From the NCBI GenBank assembly GCA_965267185.1, contig OZ253937.1, positions 930,001 through 994,000 on the forward strand: 64,000 nucleotides of DNA. Reading direction: 5' to 3'. The translations under genes were made by a program, and so were the position numbers. Each line of letters opens with the position of its first letter. Within the stretch, counting starts at the first letter, position 1. The stretch is from G965267185 sp965267185. GTDB taxonomy: Bacteria; Pseudomonadota; Alphaproteobacteria; UBA6615. Below the pieces are notes generated by a model. That model saw only the letters and a program-made list of their open reading frames with translations. It did not search any database and was not told where the DNA came from. Below are positions 34,016 through 43,027 of the stretch, one piece after another.

Positions 34016-35272
34016 ATGGCAGGATATCCCGTAAACGACAAGTTGGAAGCCACGACGGACATGTGGCGCATCTCGCAGCAATGTTTCGCCGATGAAATCC
34101 GCGCCGAGATGACACTGCCGGAAAAGGTGCAGCTCTGCGACATCACCCTGCGCGAAGGCCGGCAATTGCCCGGCGTGTCGCTCACCCGTGACCAGGTGAT
34201 CCGCATCGCCGACGCGCTATCCGAGGCTGGCGTCACCATGGTGCAGATGCATCATGACGACCCCCAGGAGATGGCGGAGGTCAAGAAGCGCCACCCCCAC
34301 ATGCTGATCGACGCGCTGGTGCATCCCACCGCCGTTCTCAACCCGGAACTGGCCAAGCCGGAGGTCGACTTGAACTACGACCACGGCGCCGACTATGCGT
34401 CGCTGTGCTTTTCCTTTTCGGAGCACCAGATGTGCCTGTTTGAATCCATGGCGGGCGCGCGCATCTCTATCGAAGAAGCGATCGACCGCGCCATGGGGTC
34501 GATCGCCTACGCCAAGGAGAAGGCGGGCCCAGACCGCAAGGTGGGCGCCCTGATCCAAGATTGTACGCGCATCCCGGTCGACCGTCTGGCCGAAGTGTGC
34601 GGCAAGCTGGTCGATGCTGGCGCCGATATGATCCGCTTGGACGATATCAACGGCATGGCGATCTACCGGGTCTATACTCATGTGGTGCGTGAAATGAAGC
34701 GCCGCCTGCCGGGCACCGAGATCGCGCTGCACACCCACAACGATATCGGTATGGCCGCCGCGGCTCTTTATGCCGGGCTCGAAGGCGGCGCCGATATCAT
34801 CGATGCCTGCGTCAACGGGCTGGGCGAACGCGCCCATATCGCGTGTTTCGCCGAGGTGGCCTCGGTGATCCAGCTCTATTACGGCCTCGATTGTGGCATC
34901 AAGCTCGACAAGATGACCGCGCTATCGCAGTTGGTCGCCGAAACCATGCCGTGGCCCATGCCCGACACCATGCCATTCGTCGGCAGGACCGCGTTTTCCC
35001 ATCTGGTGGAGGTACATTACTGCGTGCCCGACACGGAGGAGGGGTTCTGGTCCTACCTGTGCATGAAACCGGAAGTCTTCGGCAACACGCAGCACAATCT
35101 GCTCGGCCACTATTCCGGGCCCTGGGCGGTGCGGGCCAAAGCTAAGGAATTGGGCCTGACCATTCCCGACGGCCGCGAAGAGCAGGTGATTGAAAAACTC
35201 CGCAGCCAGATTCAATCGGTTCGGCGTCAGCTTACCGATGCCGAGTTTTCCGATATCGTGGCGGCGGTCTAA
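34016..35272 (+). CDS. HMGL-like / isopropylmalate-synthase-family enzyme
   Basis: A 418-residue pyruvate carboxyltransferase/HMG-CoA lyase-like TIM barrel. The N-terminal metal and catalytic motif is CDITLREG (Asp42, Arg46, Glu47), HTHNDIGM near residue 243 supplies the metal His pair, and NGLGERAH follows, as in LeuA and homocitrate synthase. It lacks the LeuA regulatory domain. The reaction could be aldol-type condensation or cleavage of a keto acid; the substrate is unknown. GGGGAGGA precedes the ATG. It lies downstream of a luciferase-like monooxygenase on the same strand. Confidence 0.85.
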   Translation: MAGYPVNDKLEATTDMWRISQQCFADEIRAEMTLPEKVQLCDITLREGRQLPGVSLTRDQVIRIADALSEAGVTMVQMHHDDPQEMAEVKKRHPHMLIDALVHPTAVLNPELAKPEVDLNYDHGADYASLCFSFSEHQMCLFESMAGARISIEEAIDRAMGSIAYAKEKAGPDRKVGALIQDCTRIPVDRLAEVCGKLVDAGADMIRLDDINGMAIYRVYTHVVREMKRRLPGTEIALHTHNDIGMAAAALYAGLEGGADIIDACVNGLGERAHIACFAEVASVIQLYYGLDCGIKLDKMTALSQLVAETMPWPMPDTMPFVGRTAFSHLVEVHYCVPDTEEGFWSYLCMKPEVFGNTQHNLLGHYSGPWAVRAKAKELGLTIPDGREEQVIEKLRSQIQSVRRQLTDAEFSDIVAAV

Positions 35273-35844
35273 TCGTCGAGGCCGGCGCGAAACGAATAGC
35301 CCAGGCCTTCCAGCTCGCGCACGATCTCTGGGCCAAACCGGTTTTCGAGCTCGTCGACCATCTTCGGGGCGTATTCGACATCGCGCAGATTGCGCTCACC
35401 GCCCTGCAGGATGACGTAGAGCAGGCCGCTCTCGTCGCTGATGTTGTGGAAACGGCGCATCACGCCCGGCGGTACCGAAATCGTGTCGAATAGGTCGAGT
35501 TCCGTCGCATGTTGGCCGTCATCGCCCCACTCGATGCGGAACCGGCCTTTAATACAGGTGAAGGTCTCGGTCGTGTTTTGGTGAACGTGCAGTCCGGGGC
35601 CGTTCCCCGGCTCGCATTCGGCAATAACCACGGCGAAACTCTTCGGACCAGGGATCGGACCGTCGCCCCACGGCGTATCCTTCGCACCTTCGTAGGCGAT
35701 TACGGTCTTGGTCTCGCGCGCGGTCATCATCTCGCGGGCTTCCGGCGGAATGTTCCCGGCGGTGCGCGCCTTATTGGGTGTCAGCTCGTCGTAGCGGGCG
35801 ATGTAGCGCTGCATTTCTTCAGGGCCAATCTCGATGGTTTTCAT
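35269..35844 (-). CDS. Cupin-domain protein
   Basis: A 191-residue single cupin. Motif 1 is GPGLHVHQNTTETFTCIKG (two His, one Glu) and motif 2 is TISVPPGVMRRFHNI (His). The frame extends to 35934, but GAGGAGAAAG lies before ATG 35844, which gives the N-terminus MKTIEIGPEEM. It is convergent with the HMGL gene, and the two stop codons overlap by four bases, so the two transcripts overlap. It is probably a small-molecule dioxygenase, isomerase or sensor; no more can be said. Confidence 0.83.
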   Translation of the reverse strand: MKTIEIGPEEMQRYIARYDELTPNKARTAGNIPPEAREMMTARETKTVIAYEGAKDTPWGDGPIPGPKSFAVVIAECEPGNGPGLHVHQNTTETFTCIKGRFRIEWGDDGQHATELDLFDTISVPPGVMRRFHNISDESGLLYVILQGGERNLRDVEYAPKMVDELENRFGPEIVRELEGLGYSFRAGLDD

Positions 35845-35973
35845 AGCCTTTCTCCTCGGAATCGCGTGCAAGGCGTGGCTTCGGTGTACGACCGAATGGC
35901 GCAGACTTGCGATTGTGCCACAAGTCCGTGACAAAAACCGGACTATGGCTCAAGCGATGTGCGCAGACATCAC

Positions 35974-36006
35974 AAAAAGCCCGCCGGACCAGTCGGCCGG
36001 CGGGCT
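35974..36006 (-). terminator. Intrinsic terminator for the transducer gene
   Basis: Read on the minus strand: ten-base-pair stem AGCCCGCCGG/CCGGCGGGCT with a nine-base loop, followed by T residues. It lies 34 bases after the stop of the chemotaxis transducer. Confidence 0.8.
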
Positions 36007-36039
36007 AGCAAAAGCGCTTTAATTCAGATGGTTCCGCAG

Positions 36040-37362
36040 CTAGGCGGCCGTCTGCATTTTCCCCAGAAAATCTTCAATTCGAGTGTTCAAAGAGGTCGCA
36101 TGTTCCGATAGTTCGGAGGCTGCGGAAGCGACGCTATCGGTGCTTTCACCGGTTTGTTTACAGGCCGCATCGACCGAGGCAATCGCGTTGGATACCGACG
36201 TCGCGGCCTCGGTAACGCTGGTCACGTTGCGGGCAATCTCCTGCGTCGCGGCGCGCTGCTGTTCGATGGCACTGGCGACGGCAGACGAGGCTTCTTCGAT
36301 CGTTTGGACAGTTGTGCCGATGCTGCGAATCGCCGTTCCTGTTTCGCTGACAACCTCTTGGATTCGGAGAATTTGCGAACTGATCTCCTGGGTCGCTTCC
36401 GCGGTCTGTCCTGCGAGCGTCTTCACTTCACCGGCGACGACGGCAAAGCCCTTGCCGGCTTCACCCGCCCGTGCGGCCTCGATTGTCGCGTTCAGGGCCA
36501 ACAGATTGGTCTGCGCAGCGATCTTGTTGATCAGCTCGATTACCGAACCGATTTTCTCCGCGGCTTCGTCGAGACTGTTAACCGTTTCGTTCGCCTGTGA
36601 CACCTCGGCGACAGCTTCGGCGGATACACGTGCCGACGAGTGAATCTGGTCGGTGATTTCAGCGATGGAGGCGGAAAACTCTTCCATGGCCGCCGAGACA
36701 GCATTGATGTTGTCGGATACTTTTGACGTATCGGCGGCCGCGGAAACGGCCTGCTTCTGCGTATCGTCCGATAGCTCGGCCATCGTCGTCGCGCTCGTGG
36801 TCAGATTGCCCGCAGCAAGCGAGACCGTATTGGCCACCGGCACCACATTTTCGGTTACGAAGCCGGTGAATTCACGGTCGCGCTCCTCCATCAGGCCGAG
36901 CGACTTGTTGATGGTATCGGCGTAATAAATGAAGCTGCCGCGCAGACCCGTCGGAATGATGCGGCGAAAATACTTGCGGTTGTTGGCGTATTCCATCGCC
37001 GTATTGGCTTCCTTGGTGAACGCCTCGGTAAGGTCGAGTAGACGGTTGAGGCCATTTGCCAAGCGGCCGATATCTCCTTCCTCGGCCTGCAAATGAAGTA
37101 CCCGCACATCGAGGTCACCCTGCGCCGCAGCCGTAACGACATCGACACAGCGCTTGAGCTTGTCGTCATCGCTATCGGCGCTGCGCGCCGTCTCACCTTT
37201 GGCGGGACGCGCGGCATACACGAGAGGCAGAAGAGCGGCGGCAGCGATGCCGGCGGCAAGCCAGTTGGCCTCTATCGCCGCAGCAGCGGCCGCAAAAAAT
37301 ATGATCCCGGCAGCGGCGAAAACCGCCACGCGGGGGCTAAAGCGAGAGAACAAATTCGTCAT
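36040..37362 (-). CDS. Methyl-accepting chemotaxis protein (Aer-like transducer)
   Basis: A 440-residue transducer. Two hydrophobic helices (about residues 10-50) are separated by almost nothing, so there is no periplasmic sensor domain. A long linker follows, then the MA signalling domain with the conserved tip IELINKIAAQTNLLALNATIEAARAGEAGKGFAVVAGEVKTLA. This is the membrane and output part of an aerotaxis-type receptor, without its own PAS domain. ATG 37362 overlaps the upstream PAS gene by 26 bases. A good terminator follows at 35974-36006. The PAS protein is the expected partner. Confidence 0.92.
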   Translation of the reverse strand: MTNLFSRFSPRVAVFAAAGIIFFAAAAAAIEANWLAAGIAAAALLPLVYAARPAKGETARSADSDDDKLKRCVDVVTAAAQGDLDVRVLHLQAEEGDIGRLANGLNRLLDLTEAFTKEANTAMEYANNRKYFRRIIPTGLRGSFIYYADTINKSLGLMEERDREFTGFVTENVVPVANTVSLAAGNLTTSATTMAELSDDTQKQAVSAAADTSKVSDNINAVSAAMEEFSASIAEITDQIHSSARVSAEAVAEVSQANETVNSLDEAAEKIGSVIELINKIAAQTNLLALNATIEAARAGEAGKGFAVVAGEVKTLAGQTAEATQEISSQILRIQEVVSETGTAIRSIGTTVQTIEEASSAVASAIEQQRAATQEIARNVTSVTEAATSVSNAIASVDAACKQTGESTDSVASAASELSEHATSLNTRIEDFLGKMQTAA

Positions 37363-37861
37363 AGGAGACACCGTTTTTCTCGAGCAGTTCGACCATGGCG
37401 TCGAAGGAGCGCTGCATGCCAACTTTGCGGTCGGGTTGGGACCGCTCGATTTCGATCAATTGCTTGTAGATAGGAACAACTGCGTTCACCGCGTCGCGTC
37501 GCGGCGACCGGCGGCTGGAATGGAAGCTGACGATTTTGTTGTTGGCGTCGAACGTCGGCGTCACATGCGCCAGCACCCAATAATTGTCGCCGTTCTTGGC
37601 GCAATTATTGACGTAAGCGAAAATTTCCTGTCCCGCCGTTACGGTGTCCCACAGCAATTTGAAAACGCAGCGCGGCATCTCGGGATGGCGGATGATTGAA
37701 TGCGGCTCGCCCAGAACCTCTTCTTCGCTAAAACCGCTAACTTGCGAGAAAACGTCGTTCACATAGGTAATTCGGCCCTTGGGATCGGTCTTGCTGACGA
37801 TGATTTCGTCTTCAGCAAACTCCCGTTCAACGCCCGTCAGGGGCACGGTTTCACGGCTCAT
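37337..37861 (-). CDS. PAS-domain protein, Aer-type sensor
   Basis: A 174-residue cytoplasmic protein. The PAS domain (about residues 17-125) has the hallmarks of the Aer FAD-binding PAS: RITYVNDVFSQVSGFSEEE, HSIIRHPEMP, CAKNGDNYWVLAHVTP. The C-terminal 50 residues (VVPIYKQLIEIERSQPDRK) form a helix bundle. In E. coli this domain is fused to the transducer and senses redox state through FAD. Here it is a separate gene that overlaps the transducer by 26 bases. AAGGACC precedes the ATG. The FAD and aerotaxis role is inference from motif match. Confidence 0.9.
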   Translation of the reverse strand: MSRETVPLTGVEREFAEDEIIVSKTDPKGRITYVNDVFSQVSGFSEEEVLGEPHSIIRHPEMPRCVFKLLWDTVTAGQEIFAYVNNCAKNGDNYWVLAHVTPTFDANNKIVSFHSSRRSPRRDAVNAVVPIYKQLIEIERSQPDRKVGMQRSFDAMVELLEKNGVSYDEFVLSL

Positions 37862-38197
37862 TACGGTTGGTCCTTACTTTTGTATTCCTTACCGTTGTAT
37901 GTCCAATTAAACCCCTAAAAAGTTAAGGGTTATTTTAGAAACCGAGGCGGCCGGGACGGGGCAATCTTTGGATTTGAGGCGGATCAAGGCAAAAGGCCTG
38001 ATGCTGTGCGAGATTATGCAACTTATGGATTAAGCCTCGGCCTGGTCTGACGACGTCGACGGCCTCGGGTTGATGTTGCGGCTCGCGTTAGCACCGTTCG
38101 AGACCGTCCTGTAGACCGCAGGGTCTCGGTCGTCTATGAGGCACCAAGCTTTAGCGCCCGGCGCCGGGGCGTTCGAACAATAACGAGAGAGGACCCC
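37862..38197. other. Divergent intergenic region
   Basis: 336 bases between divergent genes. It is AT-rich near 37870-37950, where AACCCCTAA and TTAAGGGTT form an imperfect palindrome that could be an operator or promoter part for the PAS/transducer operon. Nothing else is recognised. Confidence 0.4.
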
Positions 38198-39088
38198 ATG
38201 CACGTTGGTATATGCGGCACCGGAAAAATGGGCTCGGCGATGGCCGAGCGGTTGATGGAAGAAGGCCGGCAGGTCTCGGTTTGGAACCGGACACGCGAGC
38301 GCGCACAGCCTTTGCTCGATCACGGTGCGGCGTTTATGGAGAGTCCAGCCGCACTGGTGGCAGCATGTGACGCGGTGATCTCGATCGTGATCGACGACAA
38401 CGCCATAGCAGCAGTTTACGAAGGCGAAGGCGGCCTGCTGTCCGGCGATCTCGGCAATACGCTTATCATCGACATGAGCACGGTCATGCCGGAAACCACC
38501 CAGCGGATTGCGGCAGGCGTGCGCGATGCCGGCGGGCGATTCGTCGAATGCCCGGTGGGCGGCAGCGTACAACCGGCCCGTAACGGACAATTGCTCGGCC
38601 TGGCCGGTGGCGCGGCGGCGGATGTCGAGGCGGCCCGCCCCGTTCTGGAACAACTCTGCCGGCGCCTCGATCATGTCGGCGAAATCGGCACCGGCGCAGC
38701 GATGAAGCTCGCCGTCAATTTACCCCTGGTCGTCTATTGGGAAGCGGTCGGCGAGGCGTTAGCGATCGCCGATAGCGCCGGTATCGATCTGGCGCAGGCC
38801 GCCGACATTCTGGGCGATACGTCGGGCACGATTAAGGTGGCGCCCGGCCGGCTCCCCGGCATTGCCGAAGCGGTGAGGGGCAGCGCCCCGGAAGCGACCG
38901 CTTTTAGTCTCGCCGCCATGGCGAAGGATCTGGGTCTGATGAGCGATGTTGCGTCGGCTCGCGGTATCACCGCGCCGGTCACCGATGCAGCACGGCAGGC
39001 CTACGATGCGGCGGTGGCGGATAATTGGGGCGACCGCGAAGGCATCATGCTGGCCGCTTGGCGCGCCTCGCAGACCGGCCGCACATAA
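38198..39088 (+). CDS. 3-hydroxyisobutyrate dehydrogenase-family NAD(P)-dependent oxidoreductase
   Basis: A 296-residue beta-hydroxyacid dehydrogenase. The Rossmann motif GICGTGKMGSAMAERL is at the N-terminus, the substrate-binding signature FVECPVGGSVQPARNGQL near residue 120, and the catalytic Lys in GTGAAMKLAVNL near 169. NRTRER after the second strand suggests NADP preference. Likely substrates are small beta-hydroxyacids such as 3-hydroxyisobutyrate or tartronate. GAGAGAGGA precedes the ATG. It appears monocistronic, with a hairpin at 39102-39131 between it and the convergent hydrolase. Confidence 0.9.
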   Translation: MHVGICGTGKMGSAMAERLMEEGRQVSVWNRTRERAQPLLDHGAAFMESPAALVAACDAVISIVIDDNAIAAVYEGEGGLLSGDLGNTLIIDMSTVMPETTQRIAAGVRDAGGRFVECPVGGSVQPARNGQLLGLAGGAAADVEAARPVLEQLCRRLDHVGEIGTGAAMKLAVNLPLVVYWEAVGEALAIADSAGIDLAQAADILGDTSGTIKVAPGRLPGIAEAVRGSAPEATAFSLAAMAKDLGLMSDVASARGITAPVTDAARQAYDAAVADNWGDREGIMLAAWRASQTGRT

Positions 39089-39101
39089 AGGCACAAAGAA
39101 A

Positions 39102-39131
39102 GAGGCCGCGCGGCTATCCCGGTGCGGCCTC
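39102..39131. terminator. Hairpin between convergent genes
   Basis: Eight-base-pair stem GAGGCCGC/GCGGCCTC with a 14-base loop midway between two convergent genes. There is no strong T tract on either strand, so bidirectional termination is likely but unproven. Confidence 0.5.
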
Positions 39132-39158
39132 CAACTTTCCCCCGAAAACAGTTAAAAG

Positions 39159-40961
39159 CTATTTCTCGGGTATCACTGGTAACATGACGTACGCGCGCCG
39201 CTTCGGCCCGGTGTGTAGCGTAACGTCGCCGCCGAATATTTCGGCGGGGCGGTCAACCGGGTCGTCGTGGCGGAAAATGGCGCAACCGGTCCACTTGCCA
39301 TAGGGCGTTTCCATGAAGGAATCGCCGGGATAGACGTAGTCCTTGCCGCGAACCGAGAACGCCAGGCGCGTACCCTCGGGCAGCACCACACAAGTCGGCC
39401 AAATTTCCACATCCACCTCATAGACTTCGCCCTTCTTCATGGGCTGCTCTTCATCATGGGTGTGGTAGGGCCGGTAGGGCAGGGTGAGTTCCTTATCCAG
39501 CTTGCGGTGTGAGACACGCAGCCAGCCCTGGGCGATGGGGGTGTGGGGGTCGAGCGCGCCCTGGAATACAATTTCTTCCATCTCGGGTGTGAACGCCCGC
39601 ACGACGACGAATAAATCGGCGTCGCTCGTCGCCGACGATACCCAAAGCTTGGAGGCGATCGGGCCGGTGATCTCGATGTCGCGCTTGAGCGGCGGGGTCG
39701 TGAAGGTCACGCCGTCGCTGAACCCGCCATAGGTTACCTTGGCGTCTTTTTTGGGGCCAGTCGTCGCCAGCGAATTGTCGGAAGCGTCGAGGAAATATTT
39801 CGTCCACTTGGTCCGCTTGAGCGGCCATTCCCGCTCCTTGCGCTCCGTGAACGTGCCGTCGACATGGCGGATCTGGAGTTGAACCTTGGGTTGGCGTTTC
39901 CAGCCGGTGTCCTCGCCCTTGAGATAGTGGCCGAAGAACTTCTTCTGCAGCTCCACGCCGTAGTCGGTATAGAACTCCGTCCAGTGCTCGATGCCGTGGA
40001 CTTCGAGATATTTCTCTTTCGACTTGGAGCGCACGAAGCCCTCGAAATTGCCGCGCGGATGCAGGCCCTGGCCGCCCCAGTTCGCGGTAGACAGGATCGG
40101 TACTTCGACCTTATTCCAATCGGGCATGCGCGACTGCCAGTACTCGTCGGTGTCGAGTTTGCGCTTGCGGTTCTCAGTATGGAAATCAACGCGGTTGTTG
40201 CCCAGCTCTTCCTCGCTCAGGGTTGGCGGGCCGGACACCCAATCACCATTGAGACGCGACTGGAACCCGTTCTCGCCTTTGCCGTGCTGCACCGACCAGA
40301 CTTGGTGCACCGACCAATCATGGGAGAAACCGTTACAATAGATGCCGCCATGGTGCGCCATGTCGCGGTAGAAGTCGGCGGCGCCTTCCCAGGGACAGAT
40401 CGCGGCGAGATGCTTGGGCTGCAAAGCGGCGCACTGCCACTGGTTCTCCGCGTAATAGGAAATACCGTTCAAGCCCACCTTGCCGTTCGACCATTCCTGA
40501 ACGCCGGCCCAGTCGACGCAGATCGCTAGGTCCTGTGCTTCGCGGAGCGACCAAATGTCGATGACACCGGGCGAGCGCCCAGCGCCGCGGGAATCGACGC
40601 GGATACAAACGTAGCCGTCGGGCACCCATTTCTCCGGATCGACAACTTCCCAGTTCTGGTACTTGTTGGTGGAGTTGGCCGGCACGTCGGGGTGTTCCCG
40701 GCACATGATTTCCCATTGATCGGTGTACAAATCCTCGAAGTGAAGGAACTTGCCATAGGGCCCGTAGGTCATAATGACCGGGTACTTGCCATCCTCGATC
40801 GGGCGGTAAACATCGCAGCGCAACACGATGCCATCGTCCATTTTGATCGGGACATCCCAATCGATGCGCATGCCGTCCCAAACATTCGTCCAAGACTGTT
40901 TGTCGAGATATTTGTTCTTTCTCTTGGCATCCTTGGAATGGACCTTCTTCGCCTTTTTCAC
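39159..40961 (-). CDS. CocE/NonD-family hydrolase
   Basis: A 600-residue alpha/beta hydrolase of the X-Pro dipeptidyl-peptidase / cocaine esterase family. The N-terminal catalytic domain contains RVDSRGAGRSPG and the nucleophile Ser168 in NGISYYAENQW; the C-terminal jelly-roll domain (ITGPIASKLWVSSATSDADLFVVV) is typical. There is no signal peptide; instead the N-terminus is Lys-rich (KKAKKVHSKDAKRKNK). It acts on esters or amides of small molecules. The start is GTG with GGGAGGAGA upstream. Substrate unknown. Confidence 0.92.
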   Translation of the reverse strand: MKKAKKVHSKDAKRKNKYLDKQSWTNVWDGMRIDWDVPIKMDDGIVLRCDVYRPIEDGKYPVIMTYGPYGKFLHFEDLYTDQWEIMCREHPDVPANSTNKYQNWEVVDPEKWVPDGYVCIRVDSRGAGRSPGVIDIWSLREAQDLAICVDWAGVQEWSNGKVGLNGISYYAENQWQCAALQPKHLAAICPWEGAADFYRDMAHHGGIYCNGFSHDWSVHQVWSVQHGKGENGFQSRLNGDWVSGPPTLSEEELGNNRVDFHTENRKRKLDTDEYWQSRMPDWNKVEVPILSTANWGGQGLHPRGNFEGFVRSKSKEKYLEVHGIEHWTEFYTDYGVELQKKFFGHYLKGEDTGWKRQPKVQLQIRHVDGTFTERKEREWPLKRTKWTKYFLDASDNSLATTGPKKDAKVTYGGFSDGVTFTTPPLKRDIEITGPIASKLWVSSATSDADLFVVVRAFTPEMEEIVFQGALDPHTPIAQGWLRVSHRKLDKELTLPYRPYHTHDEEQPMKKGEVYEVDVEIWPTCVVLPEGTRLAFSVRGKDYVYPGDSFMETPYGKWTGCAIFRHDDPVDRPAEIFGGDVTLHTGPKRRAYVMLPVIPEK

Positions 40962-41184
40962 CGTCTGTCTCCTCCCAGAGAACTCTTGAATCTGATCGTT
41001 GAATACCTCGCCAGGCTAGGCGAGGGCCGGCGCGACGCCGCCGTTTCAGTTGTAGTATAGTGAAAACTCTCACTTTCGTGAAAGTCCTTCGCCGCTAAGT
41101 TGCTATAGCAAAGCTCGGCGGCGGAGTTGCGCTCGCTCCAGTACCGCTGTCATAGTCTTGGTAACTAAAAAAAGGGAGGACGGT

Positions 41185-42267
41185 ATGACACGTAATCAAA
41201 AGTTTGCACTTAAATCGATGGCCGCCGCAGTCGCTTTTGCGTCGCTGGGCGGCACGGCTCATGCACAACAAACAATCGACGTTACATTGCTATCCGGTTT
41301 TCCGCCGCCCGCGACAGTCGTCGGCGCGGTTCTCGACACTTATGTCCCCACAGTCGACGCGGCGCTCGCGAAGACCGGTAACTTCAAGATCAATTGGAAC
41401 TTGGCGCATAGCGGCCAGATCGTGAAGCCGCGCGGTGAACTCGAAGGCCTCGAAACCGGGTTGGGCGATATCGCGCTCGTGGTCACAGCATTCCATGCGG
41501 ACAAAGTGCCGCTCTACGAAGTTTCCTACAAAACACCGTTCACCACCAAAGACATGGATCTGGTCGCCCGCACGACCAAAAAGTTGGAAGAAACATTTCC
41601 GGAGTATCAAGCGGGCTGGAAGAAATTTAACCAGTTCAGTCTGTATCCCACCGGGTCGGTGGAAAACTACATCGTGATTTCCAAATCGCCGATCAAATCG
41701 CTTTCCGACCTTGATGGACGAAAAGTCGGTGCGGCAGGTCCGAACCTGCCTTGGGTACGCGCGGTTGGTGCGGCTGGCGTGCAAACCAACCTGGCGGAAG
41801 CTTACAACAGCCTATCGACCGGTATTTATGACAACATGGTCGTTTGGAAGCAGGCGATGGGCGCGTTCAAGCTATGCGAACCGGCGCCGTTCATGGTCGA
41901 TCCAGGTCTTGGCGCCATCCAAAGTAACATTCTCAACGTCAACCTGGACTTTTTCGAGGGCTTAGACCCCGAAGTCCGCAAAGCCTTCATCGATGCCGGC
42001 GAAGCATGGCATGTCGACAATGTCGACCGTGTCGTCAATGGCGCTGCCGGCGGGCTGGCGCGGTGCGAGAAGGAATTCGGCACCAAAGCGTCGGTAATGG
42101 GTGACGAAGAGCGCAAGAAGTGGGCGATGATGATGCCCAATATCGCCAAGGAATGGGCGACGGCGCAGGACGCTAAAGGACTGCCCGGCACGAAAATCTT
42201 AACTTCCTATATGGACACGATGCGCTCGACGAATCAGCCGATGCTGCGCCAGTGGGATAAAGAGTAG
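41185..42267 (+). CDS. TRAP transporter substrate-binding protein (DctP-type)
   Basis: A 360-residue periplasmic binding protein with a Sec signal peptide (LKSMAAAVAFASLGGTAHA). The family segment LKSLSDLDGRKVGAAGPN-like (SPIKSLSDLDGRKVGAA) and the YNSLSTGIYDNMVVWKQA helix match DctP-type TRAP solute receptors, which bind carboxylates using a conserved Arg. GGGAGGA precedes ATG 41185; an in-frame GTG lies 27 bases upstream. No DctQ or DctM membrane subunits are adjacent, so the receptor is an orphan. A strong terminator follows. Confidence 0.88.
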   Translation: MTRNQKFALKSMAAAVAFASLGGTAHAQQTIDVTLLSGFPPPATVVGAVLDTYVPTVDAALAKTGNFKINWNLAHSGQIVKPRGELEGLETGLGDIALVVTAFHADKVPLYEVSYKTPFTTKDMDLVARTTKKLEETFPEYQAGWKKFNQFSLYPTGSVENYIVISKSPIKSLSDLDGRKVGAAGPNLPWVRAVGAAGVQTNLAEAYNSLSTGIYDNMVVWKQAMGAFKLCEPAPFMVDPGLGAIQSNILNVNLDFFEGLDPEVRKAFIDAGEAWHVDNVDRVVNGAAGGLARCEKEFGTKASVMGDEERKKWAMMMPNIAKEWATAQDAKGLPGTKILTSYMDTMRSTNQPMLRQWDKE

Positions 42268-42290
42268 GTTCAAAGCTTACAGGAGTTAGG

Positions 42291-42321
42291 AAACGGGCCG
42301 CCATTGTGCGGCCCGTTTTTT
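42291..42321 (+). terminator. Intrinsic terminator after TRAP receptor gene
   Basis: Eleven-base-pair stem AAACGGGCCGC/GCGGCCCGTTT with a six-base loop and a run of T, 24 bases after the stop. Confidence 0.9.
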
Positions 42322-42392
42322 GCCACTATTTGTAGCTCTAATACCGGTTGGGCGCGTGGTCCGGGGCAAATCATGACTAGCGGGAGCGTAGA

Positions 42393-43007
42393 ATGGCGAT
42401 GACGCTGAGACGTCTCATTCTTTTCATCGTGGCTGGATTTTTCGCCGGTGCAATGGCGCCACCGGCATCCGCTCAACTAAGCGATGTTCTGAAAGCGCCG
42501 AAAACGCTGATAGATCGCGCCATCGAGGCGCGCAGTTCCGAAGACATCGTCATCGACAACCGGATTGTCATCGACGTGAACAAAATCATGGTCGAGTACA
42601 CGACCCTGAAAGCGTCGACGGAAATCTACGAGCAACGCCTACTGATCACCGGAATCTTCGACGACAAGAAACTGTTCGATGATTTCCGCGCCAAGGTCGA
42701 GAAAGTCGACGGCATTAAAGAGCTCTATTGGCACGTGGTTTTCATCGACAAAGAAGAACGCAAACGCCGCGACGCTGAGATACTGGATTGGCCCGATGCG
42801 GTACTGCTCAACGCAAAGGTCGACGTCAATTTGGTCGGAACACGCGGCGTCGCCGACGTGAATTTTCGCAGCGCTGTCGACTCATTCAGCACGGCCTATC
42901 TGCTAGGCCGGGCCCGGTCACAAGAAGAGCTCAACAAGGCTCTTACCGTCGTCGGGGAAACCGAGGGGGTCGCCAAGGTCGTCAACTACGCCGTTGTCCG
43001 CCCGTAG
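42393..43007 (+). CDS. BON-domain periplasmic protein
   Basis: A 204-residue secreted protein. The signal peptide ends near PASA|Q. The mature part has two BON-like modules: IDVNKIMVEYTTLKASTEIYEQRLLITGIF...KVEKVDGIKEL, and VDVNLVGTRGVADVNFRSAVDSFSTAYLLG...VGETEGVAKVVNYAVV. BON domains bind phospholipid and are found in OsmY and DolP, which protect the cell envelope. It is convergent with the dehydrogenase at 43028. Identity as a BON protein is fairly sure; its exact role is not. Confidence 0.83.
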   Translation: MAMTLRRLILFIVAGFFAGAMAPPASAQLSDVLKAPKTLIDRAIEARSSEDIVIDNRIVIDVNKIMVEYTTLKASTEIYEQRLLITGIFDDKKLFDDFRAKVEKVDGIKELYWHVVFIDKEERKRRDAEILDWPDAVLLNAKVDVNLVGTRGVADVNFRSAVDSFSTAYLLGRARSQEELNKALTVVGETEGVAKVVNYAVVRP

Positions 43008-43027
43008 AAAGAGCGGCCGGCTAAGCG

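Noticed and set aside
38030..38674. Minus-strand frame of 214 codons
   Set aside because: Most of it is antisense to the hydroxyacid dehydrogenase, with no ribosome-binding site or domain.
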